DNA of 64,000 nt from Oceanibium sediminis (GCF_003265325.1 NZ_QGNX01000006.1:62001-126000), one strand, 5' to 3'. Numbered from the stretch's first letter, positions 52,749 through 62,149 are shown. Program-made: numbers and translations. Notes: generated by a model from the sequence alone, not told the origin.

Positions 52749-53672
52749 ATGCCATCGCTCCAACAATTGCGATACCTCGTCGCGCTGGCCGATCACCGCC
52801 ACTTCCGCCGCGCGGCAGAGGCCTGCCACGTCACCCAGCCCACGCTGTCCGCGCAGGTCCGCGCGCTGGAGGCCCGGCTGAACGCGCCCCTGATCGAGCG
52901 CAACCGCGGCGGCGTCGTGCTCAGCCCCACCGGGGTGGAGATCACGCGAAAGGCCCGCATCGTGCTGCGCGAGGTGGCCGAGATCGAGGCGCTCGCCCGC
53001 CAGGCCACCGCGCCGCTGGCCGCCACCATCAACGTCGGCGTGGTGCACACCCTTGGCAGCTACCTGTTGCCGCTGATCGTGCCCGCCTTGCGCGAAACCC
53101 ACCCCGCGCTGAAGTTCTACGTCCGCGAAGGACTGCCCGCGCGGCTGACCGACGCCCTGGCCGAGGGCCGGGTGGACCTGCTGTTCTATCCCCTGCCCGT
53201 GCGCGGCCCGGATATCGAGACGACGCCCCTGTTCCGCGAACCGCTGCTGATCGCCGCCCCGCCCGACCACCGCGTGGCGCGCGCCGCGCGGGTCGATCCC
53301 CGCGACCTGGCCGGGGAAACGGTGATGACGCTGGAACCGGGGCACAAGCTGTATGACCAGGTGCGCGCCCTTTGCGAGGAAACCGGCGCGATCCTGAGCC
53401 ACGATTACGAGGGCACCAGCCTCGACACGCTGCGCCAGATGGTGGCCATGGGCATGGGGCTGAGCCTGCTGCCCGCGCTCTACGTCCGCTCGGAAGTGAC
53501 CAAGCAGACGCAGGTGGTGGCGCGGCGTTTCGACGGGCACGCGCCGACGCGCACCATCGGCATGGTCTGGCGCAAGGGCACTGTGCGCGACGAGGAGTTC
53601 CGCGCCCTGGCCAGCGCGATCCGGGGCATCCTGCGATCCGCCGCGCCAGAGGTCAGCGTTCTGGGCGCCTAA
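52749..53672 (+). CDS. oxyR: OxyR-like LysR regulator lacking the peroxidatic cysteine
   Basis: A 307-residue LysR protein. The HTH is 'FRRAAEACHVTQPTLSAQVRALEARL' (about 17-45) and the effector domain follows the OxyR family closely ('GTSLDTLRQMVAMGMGLSLLPALYV'). E. coli OxyR Cys199 lies in the motif GHCLRDQ; here the equivalent is GHKLYDQ with Lys200, while the second cysteine (E. coli Cys208) is kept as Cys209. A disulfide switch is therefore impossible. AAAGGA precedes the ATG. It is divergent from the mrp operon. Confidence 0.85.
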   Translation: MPSLQQLRYLVALADHRHFRRAAEACHVTQPTLSAQVRALEARLNAPLIERNRGGVVLSPTGVEITRKARIVLREVAEIEALARQATAPLAATINVGVVHTLGSYLLPLIVPALRETHPALKFYVREGLPARLTDALAEGRVDLLFYPLPVRGPDIETTPLFREPLLIAAPPDHRVARAARVDPRDLAGETVMTLEPGHKLYDQVRALCEETGAILSHDYEGTSLDTLRQMVAMGMGLSLLPALYVRSEVTKQTQVVARRFDGHAPTRTIGMVWRKGTVRDEEFRALASAIRGILRSAAPEVSVLGA

Positions 53673-53700
53673 GGCTGGCGGAGTCCCTGCGGCGGGCGTG

Positions 53701-53770
53701 GTCTGGGGGGCCAGCCCCCCGCCGCCGATGGCGGCACCCCCCGGGATATTTCGAGACTTTGGAGGTGGGG
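53701..53770 (+). repeat. Dispersed intergenic repeat, copy 3 (inverted)
   Basis: On the minus strand the core is CCTCCAAAGTC, then GAAATATCC, then a G-run. Hairpins GGGGGGC/GCCCCCC (53705-53720) and GCCGCC/GGCGGC (53721-53735) follow, paralleling copy 2. It lies in the convergent gap between the OxyR-like gene and the serine hydrolase, a likely bidirectional terminator site. Confidence 0.7.
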
Positions 53771-53837
53771 GCCGGTGCTTCGCGGGCGCGTGGCAGTCCA
53801 GGTGAACGATCGTTCATTTCCCTGGCGGAGTGCTGGT

Positions 53838-54848
53838 TTAGAGGCCGTCCCTGACCGCGCGCACGGCCAGTGCAGCAAGCGCCTTGAGGTCCCCGAAGTA
53901 GCCCCCGCTGCGCGCCGGGCGCGTCGGGTCCGAGGTGATGGCCAGCGTCATTTTCTGGTCTGGCGCGACGAGGACCAGCTGGCCGCCATAGCCGCGCCCG
54001 TAGACGACCCGCTCCCCCGCGAGGCGGGTCGTGAACCAGCCATAGCCGTAGCCATCCCCCGAAAAGGGCGAGGTGGCGCGCGCCTGCCAGGACGTGTCCA
54101 GCCAGTCGGGGCTGATCACCTGCGTCCCCTGCCAGCGGCCGCGTTTCAGGCACATGCGTGCGAAGCGTGACAGCGCCAGCGGGCTCATCGCCATTTCGTT
54201 GCCGCCGAGGTAGTTGCCCTGGGGATCGCGCACCCAGGCAGGGAAGTCCGCCTCGAGCGGGCCACCCAGCCAGTCACGCGCCAGTGCGGCGAGCGAGCGC
54301 CCGCTGGCACGGGCCAGCGCCGCGCCGAGGATGTGGTAGTTGCCAGTTGAGTAGATGAAGCGCGTGCCGGGGCGCGCCTCCAGCGGCTGGTCCAGTGCGA
54401 AATCGACCCAGTTGCGGCTCGACACCCAGGCGCCGTAGTTCCGCCCCGAGGTGCTGGCTAGCCCGGAGCGCATGGACAGCAGGTGACCGATGCTCAGCCC
54501 GGCCTTCTCGCCCCTGTCCGCGCGGCCGAGCAGCGGCAGCACCGGCGCATCGGGTCCAGCGATCAGCCCCTTGTCGATGGCGATGCCGGTGAGGGTGGCG
54601 AGCAGGGTCTTGCTGACAGACTTCACGTTGGCGGGCCGGTGCAGGGGCGGGCCGCGGAACGCCTCGGCCAGGAGGGTCTGGTCGTCGCGGGTCAGCACGA
54701 TGCCGTGCAACTGGTCCAGCCCCCGCGCCGCGTCGGCGACCATGCCGTCGCTGGCCGCGCGGACGGGCGCAGCGAGCAAGACGGCGGCGGATGCGGCGAG
54801 CATCGCACGGCGGCTCAGGCGGGGCGGGTGGAGAGCGGGTGTGATCAT
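53838..54848 (-). CDS. Secreted serine hydrolase (beta-lactamase/class C esterase fold)
   Basis: A 336-residue protein with a Tat-like signal, 'SRRAMLAASAAVLLAAP' (twin Arg, hydrophobic core, end near AAS). The nucleophile motif is SVSK (Ser-x-x-Lys) in 'KSVSKTLLA'; 'YSTGNYH' supplies the Tyr position and the His/Lys-box equivalent near the C-terminus is 'YGRGYGGQLVL'. This fits the class C beta-lactamase/esterase family, which includes peptidases and esterases as well as lactamases, so resistance is not implied. ATG 54848 is preferred over TTG 54854. Confidence 0.8.
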   Translation of the reverse strand: MITPALHPPRLSRRAMLAASAAVLLAAPVRAASDGMVADAARGLDQLHGIVLTRDDQTLLAEAFRGPPLHRPANVKSVSKTLLATLTGIAIDKGLIAGPDAPVLPLLGRADRGEKAGLSIGHLLSMRSGLASTSGRNYGAWVSSRNWVDFALDQPLEARPGTRFIYSTGNYHILGAALARASGRSLAALARDWLGGPLEADFPAWVRDPQGNYLGGNEMAMSPLALSRFARMCLKRGRWQGTQVISPDWLDTSWQARATSPFSGDGYGYGWFTTRLAGERVVYGRGYGGQLVLVAPDQKMTLAITSDPTRPARSGGYFGDLKALAALAVRAVRDGL

Positions 54849-55031
54849 CGGCAAAGTCTTGCAGCATCCCGCCCGGGTTTGAAGGGGGCGCGGCGCTCAC
54901 AACTCCGTTAACGGGCGGCGCGGGCGCAGATGTGCAAGATTTGGCTACAGTTTCCCCGGCAGGGCCGATAGTTTGGGCAAAACGCGGACGCGCGTGGGAA
55001 AACCCGCGCCCCCGCACGGAAAGGAGCCCAT

Positions 55032-55949
55032 ATGCCCGCCATCGCGATCCTTGGCATTTTCGTCGCCGACGCCACCTTCCGCGCCCCGCGCCAGCCCGCC
55101 ATGGGCGAAACGATCCTTGGCCAGGGCTTCGCGCTGGGGCCCGGTGGCAAGGGTTCCAACCAGGCGGTGGCGGCGGCCCGCGCGGGGGGCGACGCGCGCT
55201 TCCTCACGCGGCTGGGCCGGGACACCTTCGCCGACATGGCGCGAAAGGTCTGGGCCGAGGCGGGCGTGACCCCCCACATCATCGAGGATCCCGACAGCTA
55301 CACCGGCGCGGCCGGCATCTTCGTGGACCCGGCCACGGGGGAAAACGCCATCATCGTCTGCCCCGGCTCGGCGGAAAACCTGTCCCCCGCCGATCTTGAC
55401 GCGCAACGCCCGCTGATCGAAAACGCCGCGATCTTCCTCACCCAGCTGGAACAGCCCCTGGCCGCCGCCAAGCACGGCCTCGGAATCGCCCGCGCCGCCG
55501 GGGTGCGCACCATCCTAAACCCCGCCCCCGCCGCCGAGTTGCCGGGCGAGATGCTGGCGCTCTGCGATATCGTCACACCGAACGAGACCGAGGCCGAGGC
55601 CCTGACCGGCGTGCGCGTCGAAACCCTGGACGAGGCCCGTGCCGCCGCCGCCGCCCTGCGCGCGCGGGGCGCGGGCGCGGCGCTGATTACGCTGGGCGCG
55701 CGCGGGGTGCTCTATGACGACGGGACGATCAGCGAGTATATCCCCGCGTTCAAGGTCACACAGGTGGTCGAGACGACCGGCGCCGGCGACGCATTCAACG
55801 GGACCTTCGCCACCGCACTCGCGGAAGGGGCGGACGTGCTGACAGCGGCCCGCTTCGGCTGCGCGGCGGCCAGTATTTCGGTCACACGACCAGGCGCGGC
55901 CGCCTCCATGCCGACGCGGGCGGAAATCGACGCGGTGCTGGCGGGCTGA
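55032..55949 (+). CDS. rbsK: Ribokinase (PfkB family)
   Basis: A 305-residue sugar kinase. The N-terminal 'GPGGKGSNQAVAAARAGG' is the ribokinase sugar-binding motif and 'TTGAGDAFNG' near the C-terminus holds the catalytic Asp253. It phosphorylates ribose to ribose-5-phosphate; relatives act on other sugars or nucleosides, and no ribose importer is adjacent. A GGAAAGGAG site precedes the ATG. Confidence 0.85.
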   Translation: MPAIAILGIFVADATFRAPRQPAMGETILGQGFALGPGGKGSNQAVAAARAGGDARFLTRLGRDTFADMARKVWAEAGVTPHIIEDPDSYTGAAGIFVDPATGENAIIVCPGSAENLSPADLDAQRPLIENAAIFLTQLEQPLAAAKHGLGIARAAGVRTILNPAPAAELPGEMLALCDIVTPNETEAEALTGVRVETLDEARAAAAALRARGAGAALITLGARGVLYDDGTISEYIPAFKVTQVVETTGAGDAFNGTFATALAEGADVLTAARFGCAAASISVTRPGAAASMPTRAEIDAVLAG

Positions 55950-55966
55950 AACGGCCCCGCAGCACC

Positions 55967-56428
55967 TCAGTTCAAGGGCTTTTCGAAGAACACCCGCTCG
56001 AACCCGTCCTCTTTCCGCCGGTCCGTCAGCTGGTAGCCGCAGCGCTGGTACCAGGCGATGTTCCCCTCCATCCGGGCGTTGGTGTAAAGGGTCACCCGCC
56101 CCGCCCCCGCGTCCCGCGCCAGCGCCTCGCCCGCCAGCAGAAGCGCCGCGCCAACGCCCTGCCCCTGGCGGTGGGGCGCAATGGCGAGGTTGTCGATCTG
56201 CCAGGCGTCGCCGTCGCGATAGGCCACGAGGTAGCCCGCCACTGGCGCGCCGATGACCCAAAGCTCTTCTCGCGCCAGGTGCGCGCCAAAATCCGCCACC
56301 ATCGGCGCGGGCCTGCGCCCGATCCGCGCCACGTAAGGCGCATAGGCCGCCTGCGCGATTGCGCGCACCGCCGGCAGGTCACCGGCCCCGGCGCGGCGCA
56401 ATCCGTTGTCTACCCTTGCCCTGTCCAT
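55967..56428 (-). CDS. GNAT family N-acetyltransferase
   Basis: A 153-residue protein. The acetyl-CoA motif A is 'IAPHRQGQGVGAALLLAGEALARD' (Q-x-x-G-x-G type), followed by 'VTLYTNARMEGNIAWYQRCGYQ' as the motif B. The substrate is unknown. ATG 56428 is chosen because a GGAG site lies upstream and the protein starts at the first structured part; longer starts add a poor-quality stretch. It is convergent with rbsK. Confidence 0.85.
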   Translation of the reverse strand: MDRARVDNGLRRAGAGDLPAVRAIAQAAYAPYVARIGRRPAPMVADFGAHLAREELWVIGAPVAGYLVAYRDGDAWQIDNLAIAPHRQGQGVGAALLLAGEALARDAGAGRVTLYTNARMEGNIAWYQRCGYQLTDRRKEDGFERVFFEKPLN

Positions 56429-56477
56429 TTCCACGCTCCATTGTGCGTTTAAGACCCATCTTTCAGGCACGCCAAGC

Positions 56478-56622
56478 ATGTCAGAAGACGCCACACCGCG
56501 CGAGTCCATCCTGCGCGCCGACCGCTCGCTTTTCCAGCGCGGCCCTGCCCACGGCGCGGCTGTCGGACGGGCGGCGCCTCATCGCTGGCTGTTGGGCGAT
56601 GAAACCCCTCGAAACTGAATAG
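56478..56622 (+). pseudogene. Possible small frame-broken gene upstream of the isomerase
   Basis: ATG 56478 reads M-S-E-D-A-T-P-R-E-S-I-L-R-A-D-R-S-L with the codon bias of neighbouring genes, then loses it. After the four-T run 56530-56533 the +1 frame continues with good bias (about A-A-L-P-T-A-R-L-S-D-G-R-R-L) to TAG 56622, eight bases before the next ATG. One T fewer would give a single ~47-residue frame. No family was recognised; it may be an assembly error or a decayed gene. Confidence 0.35.
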
Positions 56623-56630
56623 GACGACTG

Positions 56631-57404
56631 ATGCGCTTTTCCGCCAACCTCGGGTTCCTGTGGACCGACAGACCCCTGACCGACCGTATCGCCGCCGCTG
56701 CCGCTGCCGGTTTCGATGCCGTCGAATGCCATTTTCCTTACGACACCGATCCCGGCGCGGTGAAACGCGCGCTGGAGGAAACCGGGCTTTCCATGCTCGG
56801 CCTGAACACCGTGCCCGGCGACACGTCGGCGGGGGACTTCGGCCTCTGCGCCCTGCCCGGCCGCACCTCGGAGGCGCGCGCGGCCATCGACCAGGCGCTG
56901 GAGTATGCCAGCGCCATCGACTGCCCCAACATCCACGTCATGGCGGGCAAGTCCGCCGGGCAGGCCGAGGCCGCCAGCACCTTTCGCGAAAACCTGACCT
57001 ATGCGGTCGAGGGCGCTCTCACGCGGGACAAGACCATCCTGATCGAGCCGATCAACACCCGCGATGTGCCGGGCTACTTCCTCTCCACCCTCGAAAGCGC
57101 CAGCCTGCTGATCGAGCAGATGGGTGTCGAGGGGCTGAAGATCATGTTCGACTGCTACCACCTGCAGATCATGGGCGGCGACCTGCTGCGCCGCTACAGC
57201 GCGCACGCGCACCAGGTCGGCCACATCCAGTTCGCTTCGGTCCCCGACCGGGGCGAGCCGAACCGGGGCGAGGTCCGCTACGACTGGTTGCTGCCCGAAC
57301 TGGCGGCGGCGGGCTACAAAGGGGCCTTCGGCGCGGAATACCGTCCCGCCGAGGGTACCGACACGGGCCTCGGCTGGCTGGCCACCTACAAGGCGCTCGG
57401 CTGA
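56631..57404 (+). CDS. Hydroxypyruvate / 2-oxo-tetronate isomerase family (Hyi/OtnI-like)
   Basis: A 257-residue TIM-barrel protein of the AP endonuclease 2-like family. Glu139 in '[15 protein letters not shown]' and Glu236 in '[10 protein letters not shown]' match the paired metal/catalytic glutamates of hydroxypyruvate isomerase, with '[11 protein letters not shown]' near the N-terminus. It would interconvert hydroxypyruvate and tartronate semialdehyde, or a 2-oxo-tetronate. A weak AGGA site precedes the ATG. A threonate-dehydrogenase-like gene lies 1.5 kb on. Confidence 0.8.
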   Translation: MRFSANLGFLWTDRPLTDRIAAAAAAGFDAVECHFPYDTDPGAVKRALEETGLSMLGLNTVPGDTSAGDFGLCALPGRTSEARAAIDQALEYASAIDCPNIHVMAGKSAGQAEAASTFRENLTYAVEGALTRDKTILIEPINTRDVPGYFLSTLESASLLIEQMGVEGLKIMFDCYHLQIMGGDLLRRYSAHAHQVGHIQFASVPDRGEPNRGEVRYDWLLPELAAAGYKGAFGAEYRPAEGTDTGLGWLATYKALG

Positions 57405-57492
57405 AAAAGCCGCGGGCCGCGGGGGCAAAATCCCTTGCACGCCTGCCGCGAAGCATGGAATAGGGTGCCAGCTTGCACCAGATGGGGACCCG

Positions 57493-58194
57493 ATGTTCGC
57501 AAACAGCTTTCCCGACCGTACCGAAATCGCGCAACTGACAGCCCAGATGCTGTGGGAGTTGGAGGCGGTGCACTTCCGCCCCGAAGAGCCGTTCATCTTC
57601 ACCTCCGGCCTGGCCTCCCCGGTCTATATCGATTGCCGCAAGCTGATCTCCTTTCCCAGGGTGCGCGCGGCGCTGATGGACTTCATGGTCGCGACACTGT
57701 TCCGCGACGTGGGCTTCGAGCAGTTCGACGCGGTCGCGGGCGGGGAAACCGCCGGCATCCCCTTCGCCGCCTGGATTTCCGAGCGGATGGGCCTGCCCAT
57801 GCAGTACGTGCGCAAGAAGCCGAAGGGCTTCGGGCGCGATGCGCAGATTGAAGGCTCGCTCACCGAAGGGCAGCGCGTGCTGCTGGTCGAGGATCTGGCC
57901 ACGGACGGCGGCTCGAAGCTGAAATTCGCCGAGGCCCTGCGCAAGGCGGGCGCGCACTGCAACCACACCTCGGTGCTGTTCTACTACGACATCTTTGAAG
58001 GCGGCGTGGAAATGCTTGCCGAAAACGGGCTGCAACTGCACTATCTGGCCACGTGGTGGGACGTGCTGGACGCCGCGCGCAAGAGTGGCCGCTTCGACGA
58101 GCAGACCACCGCCGCGGTCGAGGCGTTCCTGCATGCGCCGCTGGAATGGTCCGGCGCCAATGGCGGCGTGACCAAGGTGGTCTCCGGAGGTTGA
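57493..58194 (+). CDS. pyrE: Orotate phosphoribosyltransferase
   Basis: A 233-residue enzyme that makes orotidine-5'-phosphate from orotate and PRPP in pyrimidine synthesis. The PRPP-binding motif [14 protein letters not shown] is at about 129-142, preceded by '[14 protein letters not shown]' and '[18 protein letters not shown]' (the flexible loop). It is slightly longer than the E. coli enzyme, as usual in alphaproteobacteria. A Crp/Fnr regulator follows 27 bases later. Confidence 0.95.
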   Translation: MFANSFPDRTEIAQLTAQMLWELEAVHFRPEEPFIFTSGLASPVYIDCRKLISFPRVRAALMDFMVATLFRDVGFEQFDAVAGGETAGIPFAAWISERMGLPMQYVRKKPKGFGRDAQIEGSLTEGQRVLLVEDLATDGGSKLKFAEALRKAGAHCNHTSVLFYYDIFEGGVEMLAENGLQLHYLATWWDVLDAARKSGRFDEQTTAAVEAFLHAPLEWSGANGGVTKVVSGG

Positions 58195-58221
58195 CCCAAG
58201 CTTGAAAGGACAATCAAGGCG

Positions 58222-58899
58222 ATGAGTGCCCGTGCCGAAGCTCTGCTGAAGGAAACGCCGCTCTTCGCCAACCTCTCCCCCGAGGCGCTGACGCGGTTGG
58301 CCGCGCTCAGCCATTTTCGCGCGACCAAACGGGGCGAGGTGCTGTTCCAGCAGGGCGACGCCTCGGACCGGCTTTACGTCATGGCCCGCGGCACGGCGAC
58401 GCTGTCGATCCTGTCCGAGGACGGGCACGAGCTGATCGTCCACATCCTGCAACCGGGCACCGGCTTTGGCGAGGTGGCCCTGCTTGACGGGCGCAGCCGC
58501 ACCGCCACCTGCACCATCCGCGACCCGGGCGAGGTGCTGACCCTGAACCGGTCGGTGTTCCTGGACCTGCTCGACGATCCGTCCGTCGCGCGCGCGGTGA
58601 TCGACCGGCTTTGCGTGATGCTGCGCCTTGCCACGGATAAGGTGGAGCTGCTGGCCCACAAGCCCCTGCGCGCCCGCCTCGCCCATGTCCTACTGTCCGA
58701 GGCGACGCCGGGCACACCCCCGAAGGTCACGAACACCCAGCAGGAACTGGCGTATATGTGCAGCGGCGCACGGCCCCGGATCAACCAGATCCTGAAGGCG
58801 TTTGAGGACGAGGGCCTGATCGGCAAGGACGGGCGCACGATCCTCCTGCGCGACCGCGCGGGCCTGGAGGACGCGGCCCAGAGCCAGGCCGACGACTGA
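58222..58899 (+). CDS. Crp/Fnr family transcriptional regulator
   Basis: A 225-residue regulator. The cNMP-type beta-roll domain is residues 10-130 ('LFQQGDASDRLYVMARGTATLSI', 'GTGFGEVALLDGRSRTATC') and the HTH is at the C-terminus ('TNTQQELAYMCSGARPRINQILKAFEDEGLI'). It lacks the N-terminal Cys cluster of FNR, so direct O2 sensing is not indicated. It is preceded by CAAGG near the ATG and could be co-transcribed with pyrE. The ligand is unknown. Confidence 0.85.
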   Translation: MSARAEALLKETPLFANLSPEALTRLAALSHFRATKRGEVLFQQGDASDRLYVMARGTATLSILSEDGHELIVHILQPGTGFGEVALLDGRSRTATCTIRDPGEVLTLNRSVFLDLLDDPSVARAVIDRLCVMLRLATDKVELLAHKPLRARLAHVLLSEATPGTPPKVTNTQQELAYMCSGARPRINQILKAFEDEGLIGKDGRTILLRDRAGLEDAAQSQADD

Positions 58900-58911
58900 G
58901 GGGGCCTGCTC

Positions 58912-59802
58912 TCAGGGCAGTTTCACGTCCGAGCGGCCCGCCAGGATCTTGGCGACGGCGGCGTCCGCCTCACGCCCCATCCCGGCTTGCGAGGTCTGGG
59001 TGAACAGCTCCAGCGCCACGCGCGCCAGGGGCACGTCCACGGGCTTTTCGTTGTTGGTCGCCGCCTCTGTCACGATGCCGAGGTCCTTCACGAAGATATC
59101 CACCGCCGAGAGGGGCGCGTAATCTCCCTTCAGCACCTGCGGCGCGCGGTTCTCGAACATCCAGCTGTTGCCCGCGCTTTGCGTGATCACGTCGTACACA
59201 ACCTCGAGGTCCAGCTCTTCCTTGCTGGCCAGCACCAGCGCCTCGGCCATGGCGGCGATGTGGATGCCGGCGAGGTGCTGGTTGATCATCTTCAGCTTCG
59301 CGCCGGTGCCCGGTGTCTCGCCAAGGCGGAAGACCTTGCTTGAAATCGCCTCAAGCGCGGGGGCGGCCGCCTCGAACGCTTCGTTCGCGCCCGAGGCGAT
59401 CAGCGTCAATTCCCCGCTTTCCGCCTTAGCCGCGCCGCCCGAGACGGGGCAGTCGATTACGCGCATCCCCGCGGCGACCAGGTCGCCGGAAATCTTCTCA
59501 GACTCGGCGGGCGACATGGTGGGGCACAGCACGAAGACGCAGCCAAGCTCCGCCTCGGCTACCGCGCCGGTCTTGCCGAACAACACGCTGCGCGCCTGCT
59601 GGGCGTTCACCACGAACACGAGGATGACGTCCTTGTCCTTCGCCGCCTCTGCGGGGGTGGCGGCGAACCCGCCGCCCGCATCGCGGAAACGCGCCGCGAC
59701 CTCTTCGGAGATATCGCAGCCCGTGGTGTCGATCCCCGCGCGCAGCAGGGACACCGCAGCGCCCCAGCCCATCGATCCCAGTCCAATGACAGCAGCTTTC
59801 AT
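58912..59802 (-). CDS. 3-hydroxyisobutyrate dehydrogenase family (L-threonate dehydrogenase-like)
   Basis: A 296-residue NAD(P)-dependent oxidoreductase. The Rossmann motif 'GLGSMGWGAA' starts the protein, 'CPVSGGAAKAESGELTLIASG' is the substrate region, and the catalytic Lys is in 'GAKLKMINQHLAGI'. The last feature and the 'NSWMFENRAP' loop fit the LtnD/YgbJ subgroup, which oxidises L-threonate. Together with the Hyi/OtnI-like isomerase this hints at tetronate metabolism. It lies 15 bases after glpK on the same strand, implying one transcript. Confidence 0.8.
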   Translation of the reverse strand: MKAAVIGLGSMGWGAAVSLLRAGIDTTGCDISEEVAARFRDAGGGFAATPAEAAKDKDVILVFVVNAQQARSVLFGKTGAVAEAELGCVFVLCPTMSPAESEKISGDLVAAGMRVIDCPVSGGAAKAESGELTLIASGANEAFEAAAPALEAISSKVFRLGETPGTGAKLKMINQHLAGIHIAAMAEALVLASKEELDLEVVYDVITQSAGNSWMFENRAPQVLKGDYAPLSAVDIFVKDLGIVTEAATNNEKPVDVPLARVALELFTQTSQAGMGREADAAVAKILAGRSDVKLP

Positions 59803-59817
59803 ATCGGCCCCTCCGAT

Positions 59818-61314
59818 TTAGCGGCTCAGCGTTCTGCTGACCGCGTCTTTCCACCCTGCATGACGCCGGGCACGTGTGGCATCGTCCATATCCGGCTCGA
59901 ACCGGCGCTCCAGCATCCAGCCCTTGGCGAAATCTTCCGGGCCGGGGTAGATCCCGGCCTTCATCCCCGCCAGCCACGCGGCACCAAGGGCCGTCGTTTC
60001 CAGAACTTCGGGGCGGTCCACCGGCGCCCCCAGCATGTCCGACAGGAACTGCATCGTCCAGTCCGACGCGCTCATGCCACCGTCAACACGCAGAACCGCC
60101 TTCGCCGCCCCGTCGGATGCGCCGCCCCAGTCGTCCTGCATCGCTTCCCACAGGTCGCGGGTCTGGAAGGCGACCGATTCAAGTGCCGCCTTGGCGAATT
60201 CCGCCGGGCCGGAGCTGCGCGTCAGCCCATAGATCGCGCCACGGCATTCCGCGTCCCAATAGGGCGCGCCAAGGCCGGTGAAGGCGGGCACGAGGTAGAG
60301 TTCCTGGTTCGGGTCCGCCGCTTCGGCCAGCGGCTGGGTTTCCTTCGCCTCGCGAATGATCTTCAGCCCGTCGCGCAGCCATTGCACGACCGCCCCCGCG
60401 ATGAAGATCGAGCCCTCAAGGGCGTAAGTGGGCTTGCCGTCCAGCTGGTAGGCAATGGTCGTCAGCAGCCGGTTGCGGCTGGCCACCGGCTTGTCCCCGG
60501 TGTTGAGCAGCGCGAAACAGCCCGTGCCGTAGGTGGATTTCAGCATCCCCGGCTGGAAGCACGCCTGCCCCACCGTGGCGGCCTGCTGATCGCCCGCCAC
60601 GCCCAGGATCGGCACTTCGCGCCCGAAGATGTCGGCGCGCGCCATGCCGAACTCGGCCGCGCAGTCCAGCACCTCGGGCAGCATGGACATGGGGATGTTC
60701 AGCAGCGAACAGATGTCCATGTCCCACGCGCCCTCGTGGATGTTGTAAAGCATGGTGCGCGCGGCGTTGGTCGCGTCGGTCACGTGCCGCTTGCCCCCGG
60801 TAAGGCGCCAGATCAGGTAGCTGTCGACGGTGCCGAAGGCCAGCTTGCCCGCCTCGGCTGCGGCGCGCGCGCCGTCCACCTTGTCCAGGATCCAGGCCAG
60901 CTTGGTGGCGCTGAAATAGGGGTCCAGCAGCAGGCCCGTGCGCTCGGTGATCATCTGCTCGTGGCCCGCCTCGCGCAGCTTGGCGCAGGTGTCCGCGGTG
61001 CGGCGGTCCTGCCAGACGATGGCGTTGTAGACGGGTTTGCCGCTTTCGCGATCCCAGACGACGACGGTTTCGCGCTGGTTGGTGATGCCGATCGCGCTGA
61101 TCTGGTCCGGGGACAGCCCGGCACGCTCGATCGCGCCGCGGCAGGTGCCGGCGGTGGTGGACCACAGGTCCGCGGGGTCATGCTCCACCCAGCCGCTGTC
61201 GGGGAAATGCTGGGTGAACTCCTCCTGTGCGGAGGCGACAATGCGCATGTTCGCGTCGAAAATGATCGCGCGGCTGGACGTGGTGCCCTGATCGATGGCG
61301 AGAACGTGGCTCAT
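59818..61314 (-). CDS. glpK: Glycerol kinase
   Basis: A 498-residue FGGY-family kinase. '[17 protein letters not shown]' holds the phosphate-binding start and catalytic Asp, '[19 protein letters not shown]' and '[14 protein letters not shown]' the ATP and FGGY-specific regions, and '[17 protein letters not shown]' the C-terminal signature. It makes glycerol-3-phosphate. ATG 61314 is preferred because GGGAGC precedes it. No glycerol facilitator or GlpD is in the window. Confidence 0.95.
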   Translation of the reverse strand: MSHVLAIDQGTTSSRAIIFDANMRIVASAQEEFTQHFPDSGWVEHDPADLWSTTAGTCRGAIERAGLSPDQISAIGITNQRETVVVWDRESGKPVYNAIVWQDRRTADTCAKLREAGHEQMITERTGLLLDPYFSATKLAWILDKVDGARAAAEAGKLAFGTVDSYLIWRLTGGKRHVTDATNAARTMLYNIHEGAWDMDICSLLNIPMSMLPEVLDCAAEFGMARADIFGREVPILGVAGDQQAATVGQACFQPGMLKSTYGTGCFALLNTGDKPVASRNRLLTTIAYQLDGKPTYALEGSIFIAGAVVQWLRDGLKIIREAKETQPLAEAADPNQELYLVPAFTGLGAPYWDAECRGAIYGLTRSSGPAEFAKAALESVAFQTRDLWEAMQDDWGGASDGAAKAVLRVDGGMSASDWTMQFLSDMLGAPVDRPEVLETTALGAAWLAGMKAGIYPGPEDFAKGWMLERRFEPDMDDATRARRHAGWKDAVSRTLSR

Positions 61315-61387
61315 CCTCTGCTCCCTTGATGCGTGTTTGCGCGCAGAGTGCAATGGCAGCCCGCAGGCTGCAAGCGCGAAGCCCCGC

Positions 61388-61813
61388 TCATCCCACGGTC
61401 TGGTTTATTTCCACCAGGTTCATTGCCGGATCATAGGCATAGATGTTGTGCAATCCCGGGATCGCGAAGACGCCCGCGTCCGAAAACGGGATGCCCGCCG
61501 CGCTGAGCCGCGCCATCACCGCACCAAGGTCCGGCACCTCGATCGCCAGGTGCCCGCCGATGGAAGGGTTGTGCATCAGCCCGTTTTCCTGCGCGAAACG
61601 CGGGTCCGGCGCGATCAGGTGCAGCCCCCGGTGCCCGCCGCCCTTTGACGGGTCGGGAAACAGCGCAAGCTGGTCGGGGTTGGCCGGGATGTAGCCCCGG
61701 GTCCGCGGAAAGCTCCAGGCCCCCTCCTCCATGCCCAGAACGGTGCTGTAGAACGCCGCCGTCTTGCGAACGTCTGTTGTTTGCAGATTGACGTGATGAA
61801 TGGACCAGCTCAT
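61388..61813 (-). CDS. VOC (glyoxalase/bleomycin-resistance) family protein
   Basis: A 141-residue protein with two beta-alpha-beta-beta-beta modules: '[26 protein letters not shown]' and '[26 protein letters not shown]'. The conserved His and Glu of metal-binding members occur at 'HVN', 'HLAIE' and 'LVEI' positions. ATG 61813 has a GGGGGAGG site upstream. The substrate is unknown. It is codirectional with glpK but 74 bases upstream of it. Confidence 0.85.
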   Translation of the reverse strand: MSWSIHHVNLQTTDVRKTAAFYSTVLGMEEGAWSFPRTRGYIPANPDQLALFPDPSKGGGHRGLHLIAPDPRFAQENGLMHNPSIGGHLAIEVPDLGAVMARLSAAGIPFSDAGVFAIPGLHNIYAYDPAMNLVEINQTVG

Positions 61814-61894
61814 GGCGGCCTCCCCCTGTTGTTGCGTGTGCCGCGTGTTCGGGCACCCGTACAGCGTGACCGCTGGCACGCGCTTTGGGAAGGC

Positions 61895-62149
61895 TCAGCC
61901 GAGGTTGGCGGCTGCCACCCGGCGGTCAGGGTGCAGGTTGCCGCTGGCCGTCCACATACGGACGGCGAGGTAGCGCGGGGACATGACCCCGATCAGCTGC
62001 AATACGCGCAACAGCGGCGCGAGGTGCGCCACCGCGATACAAAGCCCGTAGGCGACAAGCGTCATGTAGAAGAACAGCGCCAGCACGAAACCCGGCGCAC
62101 CGATGAGCCGTTCCCCGAAGCCTAAGCCGAAGCGGCCGCTGACCGACAC
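61895..62149 (-). CDS. Uncertain small membrane protein or remnant
   Basis: Frame 62149 to 61895 starts with GTG without a ribosome site and encodes 84 residues. Residues 20-40 ('APGFVLALFFYMTLVAYGLCIAVA') form one clear membrane segment, and codon use fits the neighbourhood. The open frame extends upstream without a start until a TGA, so this may be the 3' part of a decayed gene. No family was recognised. Confidence 0.3.
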   Translation of the reverse strand: MSVSGRFGLGFGERLIGAPGFVLALFFYMTLVAYGLCIAVAHLAPLLRVLQLIGVMSPRYLAVRMWTASGNLHPDRRVAAANLG

